From Rhizobium sullae (GTDB taxonomy: Bacteria; Pseudomonadota; Alphaproteobacteria; Rhizobiales; Rhizobiaceae), in NCBI RefSeq assembly GCF_900169785.1, contig NZ_FWER01000052.1, positions 27,789-69,592 of the forward strand: a stretch of 41,804 nt of DNA. The letters are read 5' to 3'. A program made the position numbers and the translations under genes. Below, piece after piece: positions 1 to 8,517 of the stretch. A model generated the notes under the pieces. The model did no database searches. It was given only the letters and a program-made list of their open reading frames with translations, and was not told where the DNA came from. Positions within the stretch are counted from its first letter, which is position 1. Every line of letters starts with the position of its first letter.

Positions 1-511
1 TGAAGAGGTACGTGCGCGCCTGCATGTCGACCTCCGGCATCTCCGGGGCGATGCGTTTTATCGCCTCGAGGAAGATTTCGGCCACGCGATTGCTGTGGTC
101 GATATTGAGCTGCAGAAGGTCCTGATCGGTCTCCGTTCCCATCCAGACACCGAGATAGGTGGGGTCGTTGCGGTATTCATCGTAGTACCAGTCGATCATC
201 ACCGAGATCAGATCCAGTGCTTCATCGAGGGACTGGACGTTGGCAAACATAGCAGCCGTTTTCGCTTGGACTGCGGCCGCATGCCGGTCGAAGAGCGCTT
301 TGACGATCGCCGCCTTTTCCGGGAAGTACTGGTAGACTGAACCGATCGGAACCTTGGCGGCGGCGGCAAGCTCGGTCATGCGCATGGCGCTGACGCCTTT
401 TTGGGCGATCAGCTCTGCGGCAGCGGCAAGGATCAGATCGAGTCTCTGGATGCTGCGTTCCTGCTTCGGCTTCCGGCGGAGGCCGATGCGATCCATACCC
501 TGCGCGCTCAT
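1..511 (-). CDS. TetR family transcriptional regulator (partial, C-terminus beyond window edge)
   Basis: The minus-strand frame is open from an ATG at 511 to the window edge, giving about 170 residues without a stop. Residues about 20-65 form a TetR-type helix-turn-helix with the usual ending GSVYQYFPEKAAIVKAL. The rest is helical, as in TetR ligand-binding domains, and contains a YYDEYRNDP stretch. The first residues are basic (RRKPKQERS), also typical. Regulators of this family repress a neighbouring gene until a small ligand binds. Neither the target nor the ligand can be told from what is visible; no gene sits divergently close except oxyR, 327 bp away. The call as TetR is firm; the C-terminal end is missing. 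Confidence 0.88.
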   Translation of the reverse strand, partial: MSAQGMDRIGLRRKPKQERSIQRLDLILAAAAELIAQKGVSAMRMTELAAAAKVPIGSVYQYFPEKAAIVKALFDRHAAAVQAKTAAMFANVQSLDEALDLISVMIDWYYDEYRNDPTYLGVWMGTETDQDLLQLNIDHSNRVAEIFLEAIKRIAPEMPEVDMQARTYLF

Positions 512-778
512 ATCGCTCCCACAATTTATCGTTGAGCGGCGGCAGATGGCTCAAACCGACGCATCCGAGCGATATGGCACGCAGGCATTCATGCGCCGTA
601 AATCGAAAAGCTCGCATTTTAACGGATGCCGGAAGCATGTGAAAATCGGGGCGATTAGCCCCGATTTGGTCAGTCAAAGCTGTGAATCAGTTATTCGGCA
701 GCCGGCGATCGGACATGAAATCCTCCTTACGGTGAGTTTTGAAAACCCTCTGCGAGTTCCAACGGCATTGTTCTCCCA
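512..778. other. Intergenic region between tetR-type gene and oxyR
   Basis: About 325 bp separate the divergent tetR-type gene and oxyR. I see no convincing gene here. Open frames exist on both strands, but they lack family resemblance and overlap the start of the TetR gene. The stretch must hold the promoter of the TetR gene (minus) and, at its right end, that of oxyR (plus). No clear palindromic TetR operator was recognised. Confidence 0.5.
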
Positions 779-809
779 TTGACATTCGATAATTTTCAAT
801 TCGTATTTA
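779..809 (+). promoter_or_regulatory. Possible sigma70-type promoter of oxyR
   Basis: A perfect TTGACA lies at 779-784 and an AT-rich TATTTA at 804-809, spacing 19 nt, about 30 bp before the oxyR ATG. The spacer is longer than ideal, so the -10 assignment is tentative. The AT-rich sequence around it could also overlap the autoregulatory OxyR site, but I could not fit the four-part OxyR consensus. Confidence 0.4.
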
Positions 810-837
810 ATGAAGGTATCAATCGGAAAAACTTATC

Positions 838-1743
838 ATGTTGACGCTTCGCCAGATGCGCTATTTCGATGCCCTTGCGACCACCCGGCATTTCGGGCGG
901 GCCGCCGAGATGGTTCACATCAGCCAGCCGGCGCTTTCGGTGCAGATCATGGAAATGGAGGAATATCTCGGCGCCAAGCTGATAGAGCGGATGCGCACCA
1001 ACACTATGCTTACCCAAAAGGGCGAGGAGGTTCTGCTGCATGTGCGCGCAATCCTCCAGCAGGTCGATCTGCTCGAGCAGACGGCTAGGAAGGGCGGCGG
1101 CCCGCTGGAGGGGCTGATCCGCATTGGCATCATTCCGACGGTGGCACCCTATCTCGTGCCTCAGTTCATTCCGCATCTGCGCCGGACCTATCCGTCCGTC
1201 GACGTGGAGCTCAAGGAGGCAATGACCGATCGGCTCATGGCCGATCTTTCGGCAGGCAGGCTAGATGCCGTCATCGCCGCCCTGCCCCTCGACATCGAAG
1301 GCATCAACACGCGGCCGCTCTTCACCGACCGCTTCTATATGGCGGTCGCCGAGAACGGCGAAAATGTGTTGCTGTCGCCGCTCACCGAGAACGAGGTGAA
1401 TGTCGACCGGTTGCTGCTTCTGGAAGAGGGCCATTGCCTGCGCGATCAGGCGCTTGCCGTCTGCAGCGCCAGCAAGCGGAGCCTGGTCAATTTCGGTGCG
1501 ACCTCCATGGCGACCCTGCTGCAGATGGTGTCGCACGACATGGGCATGACACTGATCCCGGAAATGGCGATCGCCACGGAAACCAGCCGCAACTCGATCC
1601 GTATCGTGCCTTTCGCCGAGCCTCAGCCATCGCGCGAGATCGGACTTGCCTGGCGGCGCAGCAGCCACCGCGCCAAGGAGATGGACGCGCTGGCGGGGGC
1701 GATCATTGCCGCCTCGCCCGTTGCGCGCGATGCCGCCGCCTGA
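838..1743 (+). CDS. oxyR: OxyR, hydrogen peroxide-sensing LysR regulator
   Basis: This 301-residue LysR-type regulator has an N-terminal winged helix-turn-helix (residues about 2-60, RQMRYFDAL...ISQPALSVQI) and a LysR substrate-type sensor domain (about 90-295). The diagnostic feature is the pair of redox cysteines, Cys200 in the motif GHCLRDQAL and Cys209, at the spacing of E. coli OxyR Cys199/Cys208. In that family, peroxide joins the two cysteines in a disulfide and switches on catalase and peroxidase genes. The rhizobial katG often found divergent from oxyR is not here; the divergent gene is a TetR regulator. The gene ends abutting the convergent dienelactone hydrolase gene, sharing a TGATCA junction. 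The start has a modest upstream GGAAAA. Confidence 0.92.
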   Translation: MLTLRQMRYFDALATTRHFGRAAEMVHISQPALSVQIMEMEEYLGAKLIERMRTNTMLTQKGEEVLLHVRAILQQVDLLEQTARKGGGPLEGLIRIGIIPTVAPYLVPQFIPHLRRTYPSVDVELKEAMTDRLMADLSAGRLDAVIAALPLDIEGINTRPLFTDRFYMAVAENGENVLLSPLTENEVNVDRLLLLEEGHCLRDQALAVCSASKRSLVNFGATSMATLLQMVSHDMGMTLIPEMAIATETSRNSIRIVPFAEPQPSREIGLAWRRSSHRAKEMDALAGAIIAASPVARDAAA

Positions 1744-2619
1744 TCAGGCAAGGTTCTTCTTCAGGAACTCGACGGTGCGGCCCCAGGCAAGATCGGCCAC
1801 TTTCTTGTCATAGCGTGCTGAAGACGTGTCGTTGTTGAAGGCATGGTTGGCGCCGTCGTAGATGAAGATCTGGAAGCTCTTGCCATTTGCCTCCAACGCC
1901 TTCTTGTAGGCATCGATGCCGGCGTTGATGCGGTCGTCGAGACCGGCATAATGCAGCATCAGCGCCGCCTTGATGTTCGGCACCTCTTCCGCTTTCGGCT
2001 GCGCGCCGTAATAGGCGACCGCCGCCTTCAGCTCCGGCGATTTCGTCGCAAAATTGTTGGCCACCCCGCCGCCCCAGCAAAAGCCGACAACGCCGACGTT
2101 GCCGTTCGAAACCGGGAGTGTCTTCAGGTATTTGAGGCTCGCTTCGGCATTCGCGACAGTCGCGGCAGCCTCAAGCTTGCTGAACATTTCCCGCGCCTGA
2201 TCTTCGTTTTCCGGTGTGCCGCCGAGCGGCGAAAGGAGATCCGGCGCCAGCGCTACGAAGCCTTCCAGCGCCATGCGGCGGGCGACGTCGCGGATATGCG
2301 GGTTGAGGCCGCGATTTTCGTGAATGACGATGACGCTGCCGAGCTTTCCGGAGGCGTCCTTCGGCTCGACCAGATAGCCTTTCATCTCGCCGCTGCCGCC
2401 GGGATAGATGACGTCCTCCGCCTTCAGCCGCTCGTCGTTGGCCGGGACCATTTCGGCGCTTGCCTTGTTCGCCGCCAGCATCGGCGCAATGACGGCGGCA
2501 GCACCCGCCGATCCTGCAAGCTTCGTCAGCTTGTCCATGAAACTGCGGCGATCGAGCGTCAGATGCGTATATTCATCGTAGGCGTTTATCATCGCCTGCG
2601 TGATTTCCGGCTTGTCCAT
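1744..2619 (-). CDS. Dienelactone hydrolase family protein, probable Tat export
   Basis: This 291-residue alpha/beta hydrolase belongs to the dienelactone hydrolase family (hydrolysis of lactones or esters). The catalytic cysteine sits in GFCWGGG (Cys181), with an acidic residue in GLDDR (about 229) and His259 in GANHAFNN; Glu101 in HENRG matches the family's modulating glutamate. Residues 24-55 (RRSFMDKL followed by a hydrophobic stretch and an Ala-rich end) look like a twin-arginine signal, so the enzyme probably acts in the periplasm. The ATG at 2619 is preferred over a longer frame because AGGAGG lies 6 nt upstream. The substrate is unknown; such proteins are often annotated carboxymethylenebutenolidase without proof. 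Confidence 0.88.
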   Translation of the reverse strand: MDKPEITQAMINAYDEYTHLTLDRRSFMDKLTKLAGSAGAAAVIAPMLAANKASAEMVPANDERLKAEDVIYPGGSGEMKGYLVEPKDASGKLGSVIVIHENRGLNPHIRDVARRMALEGFVALAPDLLSPLGGTPENEDQAREMFSKLEAAATVANAEASLKYLKTLPVSNGNVGVVGFCWGGGVANNFATKSPELKAAVAYYGAQPKAEEVPNIKAALMLHYAGLDDRINAGIDAYKKALEANGKSFQIFIYDGANHAFNNDTSSARYDKKVADLAWGRTVEFLKKNLA

Positions 2620-2702
2620 GTGAACCTCCTGTTCCCTGCGCAGCTCAGTGCCAAGTGAGGGAAGATAGGTCAGGGCCTGGTAACGCGAGGAACAAAACTG
2701 CG

Positions 2703-3122
2703 TTACCCGCTGAACGCCATCCAGCCGGCGAGCCACGCCCACATGACGGCAAGCACCACATAGCCCGCAGCAAAGAGTGGACTGCGGAAACGCATGCGAT
2801 TGCTTGTCACATGTACGAACGCGTGGGCGTACCGCAAAGCGACAAAACTCCAGGCGAGCACGAGGGCAGCCAGATTGTCGGCCTCGGTGATGTAAAGCAG
2901 GATGCAGCAGACATAAAAGAGAACCGGCAGCTCGAACTGATTGGCGATGCTGTTCTTGACGAAGAGGCTTTCCGGCGGCTCGCTGCGGTTTTCGCGATAG
3001 TCCGAAAGCCGCGCCTTGCCCGCCTGCACCGCCTTCCGGCGGCGGACGCTGAGCAGTATGAAGAGGCCATAGACCAGCGCGACATGGGCGATGATGGGCC
3101 AGAACATCTCGTAGCCGGCCAT
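2703..3122 (-). CDS. MAPEG family membrane protein
   Basis: The 139-residue protein has four hydrophobic segments and the MAPEG pattern: a long first helix, a polar loop with ARLSDYRENRSEP, a helix containing NQFELPVLFYV, and LRYAHAFVHV near the third helix. MAPEG proteins are integral membrane enzymes related to microsomal glutathione transferases; bacterial members of this subgroup have no firm function. The ATG at 3122 has GGAG 7 nt upstream. It follows the 186-residue membrane protein after 67 bp, so it may be the third gene of the guaB transcript. The gene lies tail-to-head with the dienelactone hydrolase gene on the same strand. Confidence 0.85.
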   Translation of the reverse strand: MAGYEMFWPIIAHVALVYGLFILLSVRRRKAVQAGKARLSDYRENRSEPPESLFVKNSIANQFELPVLFYVCCILLYITEADNLAALVLAWSFVALRYAHAFVHVTSNRMRFRSPLFAAGYVVLAVMWAWLAGWMAFSG

Positions 3123-3189
3123 GGTGTCTCCTTCGCGGCTTCTCTCATATTTTTCAAAGCAGTAGAGGAAAATCCCGGCACTTGCCAGC

Positions 3190-3750
3190 CTATCGCCGGT
3201 CGATATCGCCGGGTGAGAGACGGATCAGAAGGAAGCGAAGGATGACGATTGCCGAGACGACGAGTGCTGCGAATTTCAGCTTTGTCATCCAAGGCAGCAA
3301 CGCCGCGGCGGATGAAGCGGCGTTGTCGTCGCCGAAGGCAATCAGGCTGGAGATATTCTCGGCATAATCGGCAAGGCCGTAGATGAACGGCAGGGCATAG
3401 ATCGCCTTGATCAAGGCTGGATGCATCGGCTTGCCGAAATAGCTGCCGCCTGGCTGGAGCTTCAGGACAATCGCGAAGAGCAGCATCGTCACCAGCGCAG
3501 GAAGGACGAGCTCCGGGCCGAGATACATGCCGCGCAGCAGCGCCTGCGCGACGTCGTTCTCGCTCAGCAGCTTCTGCATGGCGGCAACCGTGGGCTGATC
3601 ATAGCCGGTGAAATAGGTATCGAGAACCGCTTCGCCGGTTTCATGCTGGAAAGGCAGGACGAAGCCGAAGGTCGTCCATGCCAATACTGAAAGGCAGAGA
3701 ATGGCGAGCAGCCCGATCATCCAAGATGGTATCCGGCTACCCGCAGTCAT
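3190..3750 (-). CDS. Conserved hypothetical membrane protein downstream of guaB
   Basis: I do not recognise a named family. The 186-residue product has four predicted membrane segments (about 10-30, 85-105, 115-135 and 155-175). A periplasmic-sized loop between the first two is rich in charged and aromatic residues (ETGEAVLDTYFTGYDQP). It starts 2 bp after the guaB stop codon, so it is almost certainly cotranscribed with guaB and possibly translationally coupled. Proteins of this shape are common next to guaB in rhizobia, but no function is known to me. Confidence 0.75.
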   Translation of the reverse strand: MTAGSRIPSWMIGLLAILCLSVLAWTTFGFVLPFQHETGEAVLDTYFTGYDQPTVAAMQKLLSENDVAQALLRGMYLGPELVLPALVTMLLFAIVLKLQPGGSYFGKPMHPALIKAIYALPFIYGLADYAENISSLIAFGDDNAASSAAALLPWMTKLKFAALVVSAIVILRFLLIRLSPGDIDRR

Positions 3751-3752
3751 GA

Positions 3753-5234
3753 TCAGGCGCCTACGCCCGGATAGTTTGGGCTCTCGCGGGTGATCGTCAC
3801 ATCGTGGGCATGGCTTTCGCGAAGGCCGGCGCCGGAGATGCGCACAAAGGTCGCGCGTTCCTGGAACTCCTTGATATCCCTGCCGCCGACATAACCCATG
3901 GCCGCCCTCAGTCCTCCTGTGAGCTGGTGCAGGACGCCCGATACGGGCCCCTTATACGGCACTTGGCCTTCGATGCCTTCCGGCACAAGCTTCAGCGTGT
4001 CGCGGACTTCCGCCTGGAAATAGCGGTCCGCCGAACCGCGCGCCATGGCACCGACGGAACCCATGCCGCGATAGGCTTTGAAAGAGCGGCCCTGATAGAG
4101 GTAAACTTCGCCCGGGCTTTCATCGGTGCCGGCGAGCAGCGAGCCGACCATGACAGCCGACGCGCCGCAAGCGATCGCCTTGGCAAGGTCGCCGGAGAAC
4201 TTGATGCCGCCGTCGGCGATCACCGGAATATCTTGGGCACGTGCGGCTTCGACAGCCGACATGATGGCAGCGAGCTGCGGCACGCCGACACCGGCGACAA
4301 TGCGCGTCGTGCAGATGGAGCCCGGGCCGATGCCGACCTTGACGGCATCCGCGCCGGCATCGATCAGCGCCTTGGTGCCATCCGAGGTCGCGACGTTGCC
4401 GGCCATGACGCGGACCGAGTTGGACAGTTTCTTGACGCGGGTGACGGCGTCGAGAACACGCTGCGAATGGCCGTGCGCGGTATCGACCACGAGCAGATCG
4501 ACACCGGCTTCGATCAGGCGCTCGGCGCGCTCAAAGCCATCATCGCCGACGCTGATGGCGGCAGCAGCGCGAAGACGGCCCTGCGCATCCTTGGAAGCAT
4601 TCGGGTTCAGCTGCGACTTTTCGATATCCTTGACGGTGATGAGGCCAACGCAGCGGCCTTCCGGATCCACGACGAGCAGCTTTTCGATGCGGTGCGAATG
4701 CAGCAGGCGCTTGGCCTCCTGCTGGTCGACATTCTCCTTCACTGTGATGAGGTCCCGCGTCATCAGCTCGTGAATCTTCTGCGCCGGTTCGGAAGCAAAG
4801 CGGACGTCGCGGTTCGTCAGGATGCCGACGAGGCGGCCGGACTTTTCAACGACCGGAATGCCGGAAATACCGTGCGTCTTCATCAGCGACAAAGCTTCGG
4901 CGAGCGTCGCATCCGGGCCGATCGTCACCGGATTGATAACCATGCCGCTCTCGAACTTCTTGACCTGCCGGACCTGCTCGGCCTGCTCGATCGGGGTCAG
5001 ATTGCGATGAATGACGCCGAGACCGCCGGCCTGCGCCATGGCGATCGCCAATCGGCTCTCAGTGACGGTGTCCATTGCCGAGGAGAGGATCGGGATGTTC
5101 AGGTCGAAATCGGTTGCGATGCGCGTTGCGATGTTCGTCTGACCAGGCATGACCTCGGAGTGACCGGGCTGCAGGAGCACGTCGTCGAAGGTGAGCGCGT
5201 CCGCTCCGGTTGCCGTTTCTATGATGCGAGCCAT
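3753..5234 (-). CDS. guaB: Inosine-5'-monophosphate dehydrogenase
   Basis: This cytosolic enzyme oxidises IMP to XMP with NAD+, the committed step to GMP. The 493-residue length is normal for the family. The catalytic loop has GPGSICTTRIVAG, with the thioimidate-forming cysteine at about residue 308. The barrel begins with LTFDDVLLQPG, and two CBS domains are inserted at about 95-205. DGGIKFSGD and GSLLAGTDESPG supply the phosphate-binding loops. I chose the ATG at 5234 because AAGGAA stands 7 nt before it; a TTG two codons upstream overlaps that ribosome site. It is the first gene of a likely operon with the 186-residue membrane protein and the MAPEG gene. Confidence 0.97.
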   Translation of the reverse strand: MARIIETATGADALTFDDVLLQPGHSEVMPGQTNIATRIATDFDLNIPILSSAMDTVTESRLAIAMAQAGGLGVIHRNLTPIEQAEQVRQVKKFESGMVINPVTIGPDATLAEALSLMKTHGISGIPVVEKSGRLVGILTNRDVRFASEPAQKIHELMTRDLITVKENVDQQEAKRLLHSHRIEKLLVVDPEGRCVGLITVKDIEKSQLNPNASKDAQGRLRAAAAISVGDDGFERAERLIEAGVDLLVVDTAHGHSQRVLDAVTRVKKLSNSVRVMAGNVATSDGTKALIDAGADAVKVGIGPGSICTTRIVAGVGVPQLAAIMSAVEAARAQDIPVIADGGIKFSGDLAKAIACGASAVMVGSLLAGTDESPGEVYLYQGRSFKAYRGMGSVGAMARGSADRYFQAEVRDTLKLVPEGIEGQVPYKGPVSGVLHQLTGGLRAAMGYVGGRDIKEFQERATFVRISGAGLRESHAHDVTITRESPNYPGVGA

Positions 5235-5361
5235 GGCCAATTTCCTTCAATCGAGAAAAATGCGACCCACCCGGAACGAATCGTCCGCACCGGTGGTGTG
5301 CAAGGGTTGCTTTGGAAGTTGGCGAGGGCTCGTAACACGTCTGTGAGAGGAAGGGAATAGC

Positions 5362-5390
5362 AAAACGCCCGGCGCATGCACCGGGCGTGG
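5362..5390 (-). terminator. Rho-independent terminator of the metallo-hydrolase gene
   Basis: Read on the minus strand, CGCCCGG (5387-5381) pairs with CCGGGCG (5372-5366) over an 8-nt loop and is followed by TTTTG. It lies 25 bp downstream of the metallo-beta-lactamase-fold gene and before guaB, so it probably insulates the two. Confidence 0.75.
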
Positions 5391-5412
5391 AATGGCTGCC
5401 ATGCGCCTGGGA

Positions 5413-6405
5413 TCAGATGTCGAACTGGTAGGTTTTCGGCACGAAACGGTAGCCCGTTCCCTCCTTCACCGCGAAGCCGACGGCAGGGAACGGCATATGG
5501 TAGCCGAGGAAGGCCGCCTTGTCGGTCGCGATCATATCGAAGACCTTCTTGCGCGAGGCAGCGGCCTGCGCCTTGTCCATGTCGAAGCGAACCTCCCATT
5601 CGGGATAGAGGAGCGACAGGATGTAGTGGTTGGCGGTGTCGCCGGCAAAGACGATCCGCTTGCCATCCGATTCGGCATGGAAAATCATGTGGCCCGGCGT
5701 ATGACCTGGCGCCAGCATCGCGGTCACGCCGCTCACGATCGAATCGCCTTCCTTGATGAAGGTGGTCTTTTCGGCGAGCGGAACGACATTGGATAGAACA
5801 GCCTTGTGACCGCCTTCGGCCGGCGTTCCCTCACGCGCCTTGCTGGACCAGAAATCGTATTCCGCCTGACCTGCCACGTAGCGCGCATTCTTGAAGGCCG
5901 GAGCGCCGTTTTCCATGAGGCCGCCGATGTGATCGCCGTGCATATGGGTCAGCGCGACGACGGTAACGTCGTCGGCCGAATAGCCCGCAGCCTTGAGGCT
6001 GTCCTGCAGCTTGCCGAGGCCCCGCTCGCGGCCGGCGGCACCGAAGCCAGTGTCGACCAGAACGACGTCCGAGCCGGTATCGATCAGCGCCGGCGCATAG
6101 CTGTTCACGAATTTCTCCGCCGGCAGGAAATTGTCGCCGAGCAACTTCCTGACCACTTCGGGATCCTGGTTTGTCCCGAAAGTTTCGAAGGGCTTGTCCA
6201 GAACATTGCTGCCGTCTCTGATCGCAACGATCTTGAAGGAGCCGAGCTTGAACTGGTTGATCTCGGGCAGCGCCATTGCATTCATATTGCTTTGTTCTCC
6301 GCTTACAGCCGCTGAAGCCGTTGCTCTTAAAATAACCGGCGCAGCGAGCAGGCCGATGCCTGCGGCAAAAAGCGTGCGCCGCTTCATCCCCAAAGAAGCT
6401 GCCAT
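5413..6405 (-). CDS. Metallo-beta-lactamase-fold hydrolase with Tat signal
   Basis: The 330-residue product begins MAASLGMKRRTLFAAG followed by a hydrophobic stretch, a twin-arginine-like export signal, and then the metallo-beta-lactamase fold. The zinc motif HMHGDH is at residues 154-159; further ligands are expected in APGHTPGHM, FAGD and GYHMPFP. Such hydrolases split lactones, thioesters or beta-lactams; members near this one are often lactonase-like, but the substrate cannot be assigned. The ATG at 6405 is preferred because GGAGG is 8 nt upstream; the frame also extends 5 codons to a TTG. A terminator follows. It is divergent from the MFS exporter gene, 206 bp away, which may hint at joint handling of one compound. 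Confidence 0.85.
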   Translation of the reverse strand: MAASLGMKRRTLFAAGIGLLAAPVILRATASAAVSGEQSNMNAMALPEINQFKLGSFKIVAIRDGSNVLDKPFETFGTNQDPEVVRKLLGDNFLPAEKFVNSYAPALIDTGSDVVLVDTGFGAAGRERGLGKLQDSLKAAGYSADDVTVVALTHMHGDHIGGLMENGAPAFKNARYVAGQAEYDFWSSKAREGTPAEGGHKAVLSNVVPLAEKTTFIKEGDSIVSGVTAMLAPGHTPGHMIFHAESDGKRIVFAGDTANHYILSLLYPEWEVRFDMDKAQAAASRKKVFDMIATDKAAFLGYHMPFPAVGFAVKEGTGYRFVPKTYQFDI

Positions 6406-6611
6406 ATATCCATCCTCCAATAGTGTGCGGTGCGTCGCCGCACCGACGCTGATGATTCTTGCAACCGGGATTCTCGCCCCGGCGGCTCAAACATATGTCA
6501 ATTTTGAAAGGAGAAGTTGTCCGGCAAGCCGTCTCACGCACTAGTGATACGAACGTGTAACTCCAGCAGTTTCGGGGATTGGCAGAGGCGGCAACCGGGA
6601 CTAAACAGCGC

Positions 6612-8072
6612 ATGCTCCCCGCCACCTCCGAGTCGTCAAGGCTTTTGCCTATGAACCGCATCGTTCCGCTGATACTCGCCGTCGCGCTCTTCATGGAGCA
6701 GATGGATTCCACCGTCATTTCGACCGCCCTGCCCGCGATCGCCAACGACCTGCATGTCGGGCCGATTACGCTGAAGCTGGCGCTGACCTCCTACATGGTG
6801 TCGCTTGCGGTCTTCGTTCCGGTCAGCGGCTGGATGGCGGACAGGTTCGGCGCCAAGCGCATCTTCCGGCTTGCGATTTGCGTCTTCGTCATCGGTTCGA
6901 TCTTCTGCGCGGCATCCTCAAACCTGGTCGAATTCGTCTTCGCCCGCTTCCTGCAAGGCATGGGCGGTGCGATGATGACGCCGGTCGGCCGCCTCGTTCT
7001 CCTGCGTACCACCCAGCGGAGCGAACTGGTTTCCGCCATGGCGCTGCTGACGATTCCTGCCCTTGTCGGTCCGCTCGCCGGTCCGCCGCTCGGCGGCTTT
7101 ATCACCACTTATTTCAGCTGGCACTGGATCTTCCTGATCAACGTGCCGGTCGGCATCATCGGTGTCTGGCTCGCGACAATCTTTCTGCCGGAGGTTGAAG
7201 TAACGATGCCGCCGAAACTGGATTTCACCGGCTTCATGCTGACCGCGCTTTCCGCCGCTGGTGTCGTTTTCGGCCTTTCGGTCGTCAGCCTTCCGGCACT
7301 ACCGCCGGCGATCGGCGTCACGTCCACCTTGATCGGCTTCCTTTGCGGCTATCTCTATGTGCGTCACGCCAAGCGCCATCCGGCCCCGATCCTGAACTTG
7401 AACCTCTTCCGTAACCCGACCTTCCGCACTGCGACGACGGGCGGCAACCTGTTTCGCATCTGCATCGGCGCCATGCCCTTCCTGACTCCGCTCATGCTGC
7501 AGCTCGGCTTTGGCCTGACACCGTTCCAGTCCGGCCTCATCACTTTTTCCGGCGCAATCGGCGCAATCACCACCAAATTCATGGCGCGGCGCGTTTTCGC
7601 CGCTACCGGCTTCCGCACAACGCTTCTTTCGGCAGCCGCGGTCACGACTATCGTTACAATCGCAACGGGCTTCTTCACGCCCGCAACGCCGCATCTCGTC
7701 ATCATCGCGGTGCTGCTCGTTGGCGGCTTCTCACGCTCCTTCATGTTCACCGGCGTGAACGCGCTCGCCTTTGCGGACATTGACGACAAGGAGGCAAGCC
7801 AGGCAACCTCGATGAGTTCGGCGATGCAGCAGATCAGCCTCGCACTCGGCGTTGCCCTGGCAGCAGCGATCCTCGAGACGTCCATCTATTTCCGCGGCGA
7901 GGCGCTGCAAGTCGCCGACTTCCACCTGGCCTTCTACGTCATCGCCGGACTGACGGTCGTGGCGATGATCCCCTTCATCCTCATGGACAGGAATGCAGGA
8001 GCACTGGTTTCCGGCCGTGGCGCCAAGCGGGTCGGGCCGGCCATCGAGGCCGAGCAGCAGGCCGTGAAGTAG
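6612..8072 (+). CDS. MFS transporter, DHA2 (EmrB/QacA-like) family
   Basis: The product of about 486 residues has about 14 hydrophobic segments. It carries major-facilitator signatures: MEQMDSTVISTALPAIA in helix 1, GWMADRFGAKR in the loop 2-3 motif A, and the antiporter motif C in GPLAGPPLGG (helix 5). Proteins of this subfamily expel drugs and other hydrophobic compounds in exchange for protons. The start is uncertain: ATG at 6612, ATG at 6651 and an upstream TTG at 6579 are all in frame, none with a strong ribosome site; helix 1 begins only after 6651. No dedicated MFP partner (EmrA) is adjacent. It ends 3 bp from the convergent VOC gene. Confidence 0.88.
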   Translation: MLPATSESSRLLPMNRIVPLILAVALFMEQMDSTVISTALPAIANDLHVGPITLKLALTSYMVSLAVFVPVSGWMADRFGAKRIFRLAICVFVIGSIFCAASSNLVEFVFARFLQGMGGAMMTPVGRLVLLRTTQRSELVSAMALLTIPALVGPLAGPPLGGFITTYFSWHWIFLINVPVGIIGVWLATIFLPEVEVTMPPKLDFTGFMLTALSAAGVVFGLSVVSLPALPPAIGVTSTLIGFLCGYLYVRHAKRHPAPILNLNLFRNPTFRTATTGGNLFRICIGAMPFLTPLMLQLGFGLTPFQSGLITFSGAIGAITTKFMARRVFAATGFRTTLLSAAAVTTIVTIATGFFTPATPHLVIIAVLLVGGFSRSFMFTGVNALAFADIDDKEASQATSMSSAMQQISLALGVALAAAILETSIYFRGEALQVADFHLAFYVIAGLTVVAMIPFILMDRNAGALVSGRGAKRVGPAIEAEQQAVK

Positions 8073-8075
8073 CGG

Positions 8076-8459
8076 CTATTCCGGACTTTCGCAGACGGCG
8101 GCAAGCTTGTTGCCGTCTGGATCGCGGACATAGGCGGCGTAGAAATTCGCGTGGTAGGAGCGCAAGCCGGGCTTACCGTCATCAGTACCGCCTTCCGCAA
8201 GTGCCGCCGCATAGAATGCATCGACATCCGCGCGAGTTTCGGCGCTGAGTGCCACCATGGAACCATTGCCGCCGGTGGCGCGGCGGCGATTGAATGGCGT
8301 GACGATCCACAGGCGCGACCGCGTGTCGCCGTCGGCGGAGTAACCGATTTCTTCGTCCGAGAGACGTTGTAGCTTGTAACCGAGCACCGGCAGCACGGCG
8401 TCATAGAAGCGCCGGGCGCGTTCGATGTCGTTGGTTCCGAGAGTGACATAGAGAAGCAT
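8076..8459 (-). CDS. VOC (glyoxalase/bleomycin resistance) family protein
   Basis: The 127-residue protein starts MLLYVTLGTNDIERARRFYD, the classic first beta-alpha unit of the vicinal oxygen chelate fold. It ends with FYAAYVRDPDGNKLAAV, the second paired motif. Such proteins bind a metal through two such units and act as lyases, dioxygenases or binding proteins; this short single-domain type is usually uncharacterised. The ATG at 8459 fits the domain boundary; a TTG six codons upstream is also possible. It follows rlmE on the same strand with a 58-bp gap. Confidence 0.82.
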   Translation of the reverse strand: MLLYVTLGTNDIERARRFYDAVLPVLGYKLQRLSDEEIGYSADGDTRSRLWIVTPFNRRRATGGNGSMVALSAETRADVDAFYAAALAEGGTDDGKPGLRSYHANFYAAYVRDPDGNKLAAVCESPE

Positions 8460-8517
8460 GAGGTCGCGGCATTCCAATCCTGTAAGCCGTCATCATCGCC
8501 ATAGACGATACCAAAGA

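Noticed and set aside
2655..2720. GGAAC followed by CGTT near 2690 as an EcfG promoter
   Set aside because: The spacing is only about 7 nt, against 16-17 required, and no gene starts downstream on that strand.
3804..5360. A 518-codon open frame on the plus strand across guaB
   Set aside because: It is antisense to a clearly conserved guaB, has no family resemblance and arises from GC-rich codon bias.
5235..5412. A purine riboswitch or attenuator upstream of guaB
   Set aside because: No purine-aptamer core or kissing-loop arrangement could be drawn; the only hairpin belongs to the terminator of the neighbouring gene.
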